Part shown: piece after piece, positions 55,364 through 64,000 of the stretch
Layout of the letters: every line of letters starts with the position of its first letter
Numbering within the stretch: position 1 is the stretch's first letter
DNA from: Echinarachnius parma
Taxonomy: Eukaryota > Echinodermata > Echinoidea > Clypeasteroida > Echinarachniidae
Assembly: GCA_037951105.1 (NCBI GenBank)
Contig: JBAMJV010001356.1
Span: forward strand, 1-64,000
Reading direction: 5' to 3'
Length of the DNA stretch: 64,000 nt
The notes under the pieces: model-generated
The model's input: only the letters and a program-made list of their open reading frames with translations
Databases searched by the model: none
What the model was told of the DNA's origin: nothing
Translations under genes and position numbers: made by a program

Positions 55364-56192
55364 GATTACATTATATACACTGTCACCATTCATACACATA
55401 ATCATGTTAGTTTATTAATATGTTATACTTTTTGCATTTAATTTCTCTCTATAGGTACACTGTCCATAGACATGGGCTTATTCATATACATCCACATTCT
55501 CATCATGCATAGTTCCACCTCTATTTTGATCATATTGTTCCACCCTCATTTGTCTCTCCACCTTCCCTCTGATTACCTACCCATTTAGGCTTCCTTTTGT
55601 TCACTATCTCTTTTACACTCCCTGTCCCATTCATTTGTCTATGTTGCTTCCCTACATATCATCACCTACTGGGTCCTCATCCTTTCCACTCTCTCCTTTG
55701 AACTCGCCTATCCTATTCATCCGATCCTGCAACACACTTCACTTCACTTTCTTTGTCCTAATCCTCTCGCTCCCATCCCCTACACTCATAATCCCCTCTA
55801 TTGTTCCTCCCCTCTCAGTGCCCCAGTGTGCACTCCCACACCTCATCCACTGTCTTTTGTTCACATGTCTATTTCCATTTCTTGATTTATTTCTTTGATC
55901 CTCCCTACCTCTATTCTTCTCTAAGCCTTACACTCTCATCACATTTTCTTTGACTGCAGCTACTTAAGGACCCACCCATGCCTGTTTGACCTGATTGGTC
56001 AAGCAGTCCTGACACTCACCCACTCACAGTTGCTTTCATTGTTTTGTGTCTCCGCCTCCTTTCCTCTTTCCAGCCCCCCTTCCATACATGTGTTTATGTT
56101 GGTATATATTCTGTGTTTTTTCTGTAGTAACTGTCATTTGTGCCCTGACGAAGATTCTGCTAGGATCGAAAGCTAGGCTGTATACGACTCTC
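55364..56192 (+). repeat. Penelope terminal repeat (pLTR), downstream copy
   Basis: 829 bp in direct orientation, ending ...GTATACGACTCTC immediately before the ACGTCATTTT target duplication. Confidence 0.9.
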
Positions 56193-56915
56193 ACGTCATT
56201 TTGTGATACGTCAATTTCTCACAATGGCCCAACATCAACTCATGACATTGGACCAACATAACATTATGATGTGGGCGCGAGGTTAAAATGTCCGCTAGCC
56301 CAACATTGTCCCAACATCATTTTGTGATGTCGGGCAAATGTCAATTTCCGACAATGGCCCAACAACAAATCCTGACATAGGACAGATATCAAATTCTGAT
56401 GTGGGCTCGACGTTAAAATGTCCGCCAGCCCGACATTGTCACCACGTCATTTTGTGATATTGGCATAACGTCAATTTCCGACAATGGCCCAACATCAACT
56501 CATGACATTGGACCAACATAACATTATGATATGGGCGCGAGGTTAAAATGTCCACTAGCCCAACATTGTCACAACATCATTCTGTGATGTTGGCCCAACG
56601 TCAATTTCCGCCAATGGCCCAATATCAAATCCTGACGTTGGGCCAACATCGAATTCTGACGTTGGCCCGACATTACAATGTCCGCCAGCCCGACATTAGC
56701 CAAACGTTATTTTTTATTGTTGGCCCAACATCAAATCTTGACGTTCGCCCGACGTTTGAATGTCCGCTAACCCAACATTGGCCCAACGTCATTTTTTGAT
56801 GCTGGACCAACATCATAATTTGACAATGGCCCAATGTCATTAATATGACATCTCCAATAAGAGGTCGACCTAATATAGCGCCGATGTTGGGACTGGTATC
56901 AATTTAAGAGGTCGC

Positions 56916-59082
56916 TACCCAGCTAGCCACCTGACGTTGTGCCAACATTGGGCCAATGTAAAAAGTCGTTTTAAGACGACGTTGGACCTACATTAAAAAT
57001 CCGACGTCGCCGCGACGTAAAAATGTCCGCCAGCCCAACATCAGCGCGGCGTTGTTTTTTGTTAATGCTGGCCAAACGCCATTTTTCGATTTCGACCCAA
57101 CATCAAGTATTCAGTCAGTGGTCAGTCATGGTTGTGAAATTAATGTCGGGACAATGTTAGTATGAGACAAGAATAGGACATCTCAATTTTGACGTCAAAC
57201 CGAAATCCTACGACGTCAGAATGGGCAGCAGTGAATCAAGTCTGCTAATAGTCATTAAGTTGATGTTGAGCCGATGTCAATGATCCGACATGAATAATTA
57301 TGACATCTCAATTATTACGTCAATGCGATATCCTGCCGATGTCAGAACTGACAGCAATGAAACAAGTCGGCAAATGATCATAAAAGTGATGTTTCGCCGA
57401 TGTCGATAATCGGACATGAATATGCCATCTCCAATATGACGTCGGGCTAATATCGCGCCGATGTCGGAAAAGATAGCAATTAAGGAGGTCGGTAAATGGT
57501 AGTAAAATTGATATCGGTCCGATGTTATTAATTAGACATGAATGTGATGAATATGTCAGGCTGATGTAAGAACTTGCAGCAATGAAACAACCCGGTAAAT
57601 GGACATTTAATTGATGTTGTGCCGAAGTCAATGATTAGACATGAATATGACATCTCAATGAGGACGCCATAGCGATATCCTGCCGATGTCAGAACTGGCA
57701 GCAATGAAACAAGCCGGCAACTGGTCGCCAGTTCCGACATCGGTACAACATTGACCCAACGTCATATTTGAGCGGTCATATTTATGTATATTTATTAACA
57801 TAAGCCCAACATCAATTTTGCAATCTTTGACTGACCTCTTAATTTGCTACCAGTTCCAACATCTGCGCGATATTAGCCCGACGTCATATTTGAGATCTCT
57901 TATTCATGTCGGATTAATGACATCGGCACAACATCAGTTTAATGACCATTTGCCGACTTGTTTAATTGCTGTCAGTTCTGACATTGGCAGGATATCGCTT
58001 TGCCGTCATCATATAGAGATGTCATATTGAGGTCCAATTAATAACATTGGCCAGACATCAATTTCACAACCATGTACCGACCTCTTAAATTGCTACCAGA
58101 TACAACATCATCACAATATCGGACTGACGTCATAGTAGAGATGACATATTTATGTAGGAGTAATGACATCCGCCCGACATCTATTTCACAACCTTTTACC
58201 CACCTTTAAAATTTCGTAAAGTTCCGACATCTGTGCGGTATAGGCTCAAAGTCATATTTTGGATGTCATATGTATGTCTAATTAATAAGTGTGACCTGAC
58301 ATCAATTTCACAACATTTTACCGACCCCTTAAATTTCTAACAGTTTCAACATCGGCGCGATATTAGCCCGACGTCATAATATTCGACATGTCATATTCAT
58401 ATCGGAATATTGACATCGGCTGAACATCGATTGCATGACTATTTAATGATTAGTTTCATTGGTGCCATTTATGACATCGGCTGGATATCGCTTTGGCGTC
58501 ATAATTGAGATGTCATATGGATGTCCAATAAAAACATTGGACCGACATCAATGTTACAACCATTTACCGACCTCTTTAATTGCTACCAGTTCCAACATCG
58601 GCGCGAAATTATCCCGACGTCATATTGGAGATGACATATTCATGTCAGAATATTGACATAGGCTGAACATCGATTTCATGACTATTTGCCGACTCGTGTC
58701 ATTGCTGCCAATTCTGACATCGGCGCGATATCGGCTTGACGTCATATTTGTGATGTCATATTGATGTCCAATTAATAACATCCATCCAACATCAATTCCA
58801 CAATCATTTACCGACCTCTTAAAATGATATATTCCGACATCGGTACAACATTGGCCCAACGTCATATTTGAGATGTCATATTCGTGTTGGTTTATTGACA
58901 TCGGCCCAACATTAATATTACAACCCTCTATCGAGCTCTTAAATTCGTATCAGTTTCGGCATTGGTGCGATTTTAGCGCGACGTTTTATTTGAGACGTAT
59001 TTTTTTGGTCAGCTTAATGAAATAGGCACGACATTCAACTACAAACATTTTCCGACTTATTTCATTTCCAAAACCTCCAACT
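56916..59082. mobile_element. Inner fold-back with type-B repeats, inverted and truncated copy
   Basis: Starts TACCCAGCTAGCCACCTGACG at 56916 and runs as the reverse complement of 40657 down to about 38630. Same unit words as the first copy. Truncated at AAAACCTCCAACTT. Confidence 0.8.
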
Positions 59083-59250
59083 TGATTGATTGATTGATTG
59101 ATCAAAATTTTATTTCCAAAACAAATCATAAAAATACATACAAAATACATAGGTATTATACAGTCATAGTACACATGGTATATACAGCAATACAAATGAA
59201 TATGTGTGTTACATTTAGTTGGGCTGGTTATAAATCACATTATGAAAATA
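59083..59250 (-). mobile_element. LINE 3' UTR with (CAAT)n tail
   Basis: Begins on the plus strand with TTGATTGATTGATTGATTGA, the complement of a TCAA/CAAT tandem tail, followed by the complement of AATAAAATTTTGATC. About 150 bp of 3' UTR only, so strongly 5'-truncated. It sits exactly at the deletion that distinguishes fold-back element 2 from element 1. Confidence 0.65.
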
Positions 59251-59928
59251 AGGGAAGCCTGAACATTGGGCCAACATCACAGAATGATGTCGTGACAACG
59301 TTGGGCTAGCGGACATTTTAACCACGAGCCGACATCATAATGTTATGTTGGACCAATGTCATGAGTTGATGTTGGGCCATTGTCGGAAATTGACGTCATG
59401 CCAATATCACAAAATGACGTAGTGATGATGTTGGGTTGGCGGACATTTTAACGTCGAGCCCACATCAGAATTTGATATCTGTCCTATGTCAGGATTCGGT
59501 GTTGGGCCATTGTCAGAAATTGACATTTGCCCCACATCACAAAATGATGTTGGGACAATGTTGGGCTGGTGGACATTTTAACGTCGGGCCAACGTCAGAA
59601 CTTGATGTTCTCTCAACGTCAGGAATCGATGTTGGGCCTACGTTAGAACTGACATTGGGCCATTGTCAATAATTGATGTTGGGCCGAAATCGCAAAATGA
59701 CGTTGGGCCAGCATTAAAAAAAGACGCCGAGCTGATGTTGGGCTGGCGGACATTTTCACGTCGCGGGGACGTCGCATGTCGCATGTCGGCCCAACGTCCT
59801 CTTAAAACGAATTTTACATCGGCCCAACGTTGGCACGACGTCAGGTGGCTAGCTGGGTAAACTATTTAATCTTCACAAAGATCAATCAACATTTTAGCAC
59901 AAGACGGGAAAATGCACCTTGACATAAT

Positions 59929-60778
59929 CAGTGGCGGATCTACGGGGGGGGGGGGGGGGGGGGGGGTTATGGGGTTTAACCCCCCCCCCCCCTTGGGCTG
60001 CCAAGTGAAAATGTATCAGTGAAAAAAGTGAAATTCGCCGCTTTGTGGCTATCAGTGTAAAAAGTGAGCAAAAATCACTTATGGAGGTCCAAAATAGCCA
60101 CACAAAAAATCGCCGCTTTGTGGCTATCAGTGTAAAAAGTTAACAAAAATCACTTACGGGGGTTCAAAATAGCAACAAAATTCGCCGCTTCGCGGCTAGC
60201 AGTGAAAAAGTGAACAAAAATCACTTACGGAGGTCCAAAATAGCCAAACAAAATCGCCACTTTGTGGCTATCAGTATAAAAAGTTAACAAAAATCACTTA
60301 CGGGGGTTCAAAATAGCAACAAAATTCGCCGCTTCGCGGCTATCGCTGAAAAAATTTAACAAAAATCACTTACGGGGGTTCAAAATAGCCACACACAAAA
60401 TCGCCGCTTCGTGGCTATCATTGAAAAAAGTTAAAGAAAATCACTTACGGGGGTTCAAAATAGCAAAAAAAAATCGACGCTTCGCGGCTAGCAGTGACAA
60501 AAGTGAACAAAAATCACTTAGGGGCGTTCAAAATAGCAACAACAAAAATCGCCGCTTCGCGGCTATATTTATCGATGAAAAATGTTCAATAAAATCACTA
60601 ACGGGGGTTCAAAATAGCCAAAAGAAAATCGCCGCTTCGCGGCTATCACTGAAAAAAGTTAAACAAAATCACTTACGGGGGTTCAAAATAGCAACAACAA
60701 AAATTCCCTGCTTCGCGGCTCATGGACATCGTCATTGGGTCAAACCCCTCCCTTAGCAAAAAGCTAGATCCGCCTCTG
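59929..60778. mobile_element. CAGTGGCGGATC-type MITE with about nine 75-bp internal repeats
   Basis: Ends CAGTGGCGGATCTACGGGG and TAGATCCGCCTCTG. Target duplication ATAAT at 59924-59928 and 60779-60783. The interior repeats a 70-80-bp unit nine times (CGCCGCTTCGCGGCTATC, AAAAATCACTTACGGGGGTTCAAAATAGC). The relatives at 1538 and 5548 have one unit. Confidence 0.85.
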
Positions 60779-60813
60779 ATAATGACAGAAAAAGACAGAA
60801 AGAAGGAGAAGAA

Positions 60814-60816
<3 letters not shown>

Positions 60817-60842
<26 letters not shown>
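60817..60842. repeat. (TA)n microsatellite
   Basis: About 13 TA units adjoining the next element's TA target site. Confidence 0.8.
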
Positions 60843-60844
<2 letters not shown>

Positions 60845-61822
60845 CTCCGCAAAAAAAGAAACTGGACACTTGTATAAGTCGAAATATGTTATATTAATGT
60901 ACGATAAAGTGTACATTATCATATATCAAATTATATATCTACATGCAGGTTTTAAATTAAAGGTGTAATCGTTCATGCATGAAATGCCATGGTCAATTAA
61001 CAATAGCAAGTTCTGTTTTCAAAAATAGCAAAAACAATGGAGGACCACACATTTAGACTGAAATGATAGTAAGCGTTTCACTTAAAACAAGATGTGCGGG
61101 GCAAGTAAATTATGACATTATTTAACTTTATTGTTATGAACAAACTCTGAAAATACAAATTTGTCAATAAAACAGGGCCAGGTTATGAGAGCTTCATCAT
61201 ACTGGTCTGTATTAGAGACATAAAGCTTGTCTGTTTCATGTGTCCCCTGCAATTTTAACTATAGTTACCTAGAGAAATGTCATGTTAAAGACTGCCCAAC
61301 TGTTTGACCAAGTGTGACATCAGGTTTTGAAGATCTATGGACTACGGTAGAATTCTTGAGAAGAATTTATACCATTTTCATGTTGAAATAAGGGCACAAA
61401 CTGTGGTTTCAACTAATAAACCTTTGCCATGGAATTACCCATTTTGTTACTTTTGGATGAAAATAAAATCTATAACGTTCACAATTTGTCTTCATGTATA
61501 CTTTTTATTGAGATAAAAATAGAAAAAGTCACATTTGTAATGAAAAATTATGCCATGTTATGAATATAGCGTTTTAGATTATGCTTATCAACATTTATAT
61601 GGTTGAGTGGATGTTCCATGTTTGCTATTTTTGAAAACAGACCTTGCTGTGGTTAATTGACCGTGACAAGTCATGCATGAATAATTTCATCTGGATTTTA
61701 TGCCAATACTGAAGAGGGTCATTTTTATCTTTAATTTGATATACAATATCATATATTTTATCGTAAATGAATATGAAATATTTGGTCTTATAAAATTGTC
61801 CAGTTTCTTTTTTTGCGGAGTA
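60843..61822. mobile_element. Mariner-type fold-back, TACTCCGCAAAAAAAGAAAC ends
   Basis: Ends TACTCCGCAAAAAAAGAAAC and its inverse, TA at both tips. Imperfect arms extend about 215 bp each side (GGTCAATTAAC, CTGTTTTCAAAAATAGCAAA near 61000 and inverted near 61630). The middle has no transposase. Confidence 0.85.
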
Positions 61823-61957
61823 TATATATACACGTATATTTAAATAATGCAAAGAATAATCATAAATGATTGAGAAGGAAGAATAATAGGCGTAGCTTAA
61901 TAAGCATTGTTCCTCCCTTTAATCCTCCAAATGAAAAAAGGCACTGGTCGAAAAATT

Positions 61958-62030
61958 GGTCTCCGCCAGGACACGAACCCGGGTCTCCAGCTTGGAACGC
62001 TGACGCCTTAACCACTAGGCCACGGGGACC
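61958..62030 (-). tRNA. tRNA-Gly(UCC)-like sequence, probably a repeat-borne pseudo-tRNA
   Basis: 73 nt. Cloverleaf on the minus strand: acceptor GGTCCCC/GGAGACC with one mismatch, A box TGGCCTAGTGGTTAAGG, anticodon stem CAGC-GTTCCAA-GCTG with TCC anticodon, T stem CCGGG/CCTGG. The T loop reads TTCGTGT, so the conserved A58 is a T, which weakens the case for a working tRNA. Confidence 0.5.
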
Positions 62031-62362
62031 GTGTGATTGAAGACAGATCCAAATTCAGTTCATTGGCAAGCCAATCTCTCGGCCCTTTGTACTCAATTAA
62101 TTCATGGGGAAGGAGTTACGAACAATGCAAGCCGCCTGTACTTTAGCTGGATCACAAAGGAGTGATTCAAGTATTAGTTAGAACACATATATCAACGAAA
62201 GGCCAACTAATACATACAGCTTTGGTTTCTTCCAATATTTAAATTTAAATAATCCAAAGAATAATCATAAATGATTGAGAAGGAAGAATAATAGGCGTAG
62301 CTTAATAAGCATTGTTCCTCCCTTTAATCCTCCAAATGAAAAAAGGCACTGGTCGAAAAATT

Positions 62363-62435
62363 GGTCTCCGCCAGGACACGAACCCGGGTCTCCAGCTTGG
62401 AACGCTGACGCCTTAACCACTAGGCCACGGGGACC
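62363..62435 (-). tRNA. tRNA-Gly(UCC)-like sequence, second copy
   Basis: Identical 73-nt block to 61958-62030, including the T-loop change. Sits in the second direct repeat unit. Confidence 0.5.
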
Positions 62436-62768
62436 GTGTGATTGAAGACAGATCCAAATTCAGGTCATTGGCAAGCCAATCTCTCGGCCCTTTGTACTCA
62501 ATTAATGCATGGGGAAGGAGTTATGAACAATGCAAGCCGCCTGTACTTCAGCTGGAAGAAACCAAAGAAGAAACCAAAGCTGTATGTATTAGTTCGCCTT
62601 TCGGGTATATATATGTTCTAACTAATACTTGAATCACTCCTTTGTGATCCAGCTGAAGTACAGGCGGCTTGCATTGTTCGTAACTCCTTCCCCATGAATT
62701 AAATGAGTACAAAGGGCCGAGAGATTGGCTTGGCAATGACCTGAATTTGGATCTGTCTTCAATCACAC

Positions 62769-62841
62769 GGTCCCCGTGGCCTAGTGGTTAAGGCGTCAGC
62801 GTTCCAAGCTGGAGACCCGGGTTCGTGTCCTGGCAGAGACC
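62769..62841 (+). tRNA. tRNA-Gly(UCC)-like sequence, inverted copy
   Basis: Same block on the plus strand with one acceptor-stem change (GCAGAGACC for GCGGAGACC), which adds a further mismatch. Part of an inverted repeat unit. Confidence 0.5.
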
Positions 62842-63180
62842 AATTTTTCGACCAGTGCCTTTTTTCATTTGGAGGATTAAAGGGAGGAACAATGCTTATT
62901 AAGCTACGCCTATTATTATTCCTTCTCAATCATTTATGATTATTCTTTGCATTATTTAAATATTGGAAGAAACCAAAGCTGTATGTATTAGTTCGCCTTT
63001 CGTTTATATACATGTTCTAACTAATACTTGAATCACTCCTTTGTGATCCAGCTGAAGTACAGGTGGTTTGCATTGTTCGTAACTCCTTCCCCATGAATTA
63101 ATTGAGTACAAAGGGCCGAGAGATTGGCTTGCCAATGACCTGAATTTGGATCTGTCTTCAATCACACGGTCCCCGTGTAG

Positions 63181-63669
63181 AATCATGACGCACTTATACT
63201 GACATTATAGTACATGTCGTCGAGTCAAAATGTCCTTTCTAGGTATGCATCAGATTGCACAGTTTCAAGTCCAAAAATGCAAAAGCTCCCTACCGTGGGA
63301 GGGGGAAAATCCCCCTCCCACACCCTCCCCCCGCTCAGTCGCTTCGCTCCCTCGCAAAAGTGTTTTAAGCCGCCCCAAAAGTTTTGGCTCATTACGCCAC
63401 TGATCCAGACTTCACATGACTCGGACTTACGCCAGCTGATGATGAAAGTGGAATAAAAATCTCTCGAAATCAGCTAATTACATTTTGATATTGCATATTG
63501 CATATTAAGCACATTTAATTATATTATATAATATCAAATCATGCAAATAGATTTGTCTAAATATCATAGCTTCTATGTTGTGTAATTATTTTGACGAGAT
63601 GTTTTCGTAAACGGGCATAGCCTGGCAGCGCAGGATGATTGTTGTTGACTAGTTCGGTACATATAGACA
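63181..63669. repeat. Fragment of the ACTGGCGTAATGAGC repeat and flank
   Basis: 63230-63405 is the reverse complement of about 12594-12810: GCATCAGATTGCACAGTTTC, a GTGGGAGGGGG/CCCCCTCCCAC hairpin, GCTCAGTCGCTTCGC and GGCTCATTACGCCACTGA. The rest is unrecognised. Confidence 0.65.
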
Positions 63670-64000
63670 CACTGTTAAAACGCTGTGTAAACAAATTCAA
63701 CAACTTGTTGAACATTTTCTACAACCGCTGTTTAACATATGAACCATCCAACTCTTGTTGAAAACATTCAACAACCCCAGTTGCTTAAAGTTTACACAAC
63801 TGTTGTTTTATTTTTTCTACAACCGTTGTTTAGAATAAATGTTAAACAACCCTGTTGTTGAAATAGTAAAAACAAAAATGATTGTACTATAAAACGGCGA
63901 AGTCGGAATAGAACCGGGGACCTTTGGGTTATAAGATCAACACGCTACCTCGTCGCTAAATCGTTTCGCTTGGTTTGCAGCGGGACAAAAATGGTTTTGT
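63670..64000. mobile_element. CACTG-ended element, left end, running off the window
   Basis: Starts CACTGTTAAAACGCTGTGTA, sharing the CACTGTTAAAAC terminus with 29581. It is followed by many GTTGTTGAA and CAACAACC words, the same style of subterminal short-repeat array. Incomplete, so the class is uncertain. Confidence 0.5.
63892..63975 (-). repeat. Degenerate tRNA-like sequence
   Basis: On the minus strand: AAACGA...CGTTT acceptor-like ends, TTTAGCGACGAGGTAGCG (A-box-like), CTTATAA anticodon loop and CCCCGGTTCTATTCC (B-box-like). The anticodon stem is broken. Probably a tRNA-derived repeat. Confidence 0.35.

Larger units (their letters stand above)
51404..56192 (+). mobile_element. Penelope-like retroelement with two direct terminal repeats
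   Basis: 4789 bp. It is flanked by a 10-bp target duplication ACGTCATTTT (51393-51402 and 56193-56202) within a tandem unit of the fold-back. Two 829-bp repeats in direct order (51404-52232, 55364-56192) enclose a coding region with RT and GIY-YIG endonuclease domains. The nearly identical terminal repeats suggest recent insertion, but the frame has one shift and one stop. Confidence 0.92.
51033..59859. mobile_element. Composite fold-back element 2, inverted copy of element 1, with a Penelope insertion
   Basis: Ends TATCCAGCTAGCCACCTGACG and CGTCAGGTGGCTAGCTGGGTA. Its left arm (51033-51402 plus 56193-56915) is the reverse complement of 40658-41440 almost unit for unit. The inner type-B element starts at 56916. 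The type-B array breaks at about 59082, where a LINE 3' tail replaces the last 130 bp of type B, the unique core and part of the second arm. Arm A resumes near 59247. Confidence 0.85.
61841..63180. repeat. Four copies of a tRNA-like-containing repeat, two direct and two inverted
   Basis: Units at about 61841-62225 and 62240-62590 run one way; 62600-62965 and 62966-63180 run the other. Each holds TAAGCATTGTTCCTCCCTTTA, a tRNA-like block, AGACAGATCCAAATTCAG, CAATCTCTCGGCCC and GATCACAAAGGAGTGATTCAAG. The last copy is cut inside the tRNA-like block. Confidence 0.8.

Noticed and set aside
60421-60756. Basic 111-residue repeat protein frame
   Set aside because: Translation of the MITE's 75-bp internal tandem unit.
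61958-62841. Working tRNA-Gly genes
   Set aside because: Repeat-borne, A58 replaced by T, and an acceptor mismatch in every copy. Kept only as tRNA-like.

Overview
The window looks like repeat-rich, intron-containing nuclear DNA from an animal, most likely a marine invertebrate deuterostome (echinoderm, hemichordate or lancelet type). Three things suggest this: one gene is split into phase-0 exons with GT/AG splice sites; the largest retrotransposon has integrase ahead of reverse transcriptase, the arrangement of the Gmr1 group of Ty3/gypsy elements known from deuterostomes; and a Penelope-like element, several LINE remnants, tRNA-derived repeats and many fold-back DNA transposons fill most of the rest. 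The species assignment is inference. I see no bacterial-type genes, operons or CRISPR.

Layout. 1-602 is the 3' end of a LINE. 1.5-9.8 kb holds the only host gene I can support, the 3' part of a 12-TM major facilitator (spinster-like) transporter on the + strand: exon pair A1/B1, a near-identical duplicate pair A2/B2, then the terminal exon C with a C-terminal dileucine motif. The duplication unit is about 2.5 kb with a 3.92-kb period, and A1 has lost its AG splice acceptor. 10.0-10.5 kb is a MITE. 10,992-26,842 is a tandem Ty3/gypsy (Gmr1-type) retrotransposon on the minus strand, LTR-internal-LTR-internal-LTR, bounded by one ATCAT target duplication. The distal LTR carries a hAT-type MITE with an 8-bp target duplication.

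26.8-35.9 kb is a mosaic of a Penelope LTR fragment split by a SINE, a 2.7-kb CACTG-ended fold-back element with two nested MITEs, a 154-bp near-perfect palindrome, an array of six hairpins resembling histone-mRNA 3' stem-loops, and a mariner-type fold-back element. 35.9-42.1 kb is an older transposon that appears to have received a MITE and a 4.46-kb fold-back built from two kinds of about 100-120-bp tandem repeat. 42.4-47.6 kb is a local duplication whose first copy gained a MITE and a LINE; the second copy keeps the empty sites. 47.6-48.2 kb is a degenerate tRNA-like array.

51,033-59,859 is a second copy of the 4.46-kb fold-back in opposite orientation, interrupted by a 4.79-kb Penelope-like element (two 829-bp direct terminal repeats, RT and GIY-YIG domains, 10-bp target duplication). 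59.9-64 kb has a MITE with about 75-bp internal repeats, a mariner-type fold-back, direct and inverted copies of a tRNA-Gly-like repeat, and the start of another CACTG-ended element.

The transposons are mostly defective (in-frame stops, frameshifts, deletions), but the Ty3/gypsy dimer is young: its two pol copies differ at only two residues. The genes in the window do not form a shared pathway. The window is mainly a record of nested insertion and local duplication around one transporter gene.
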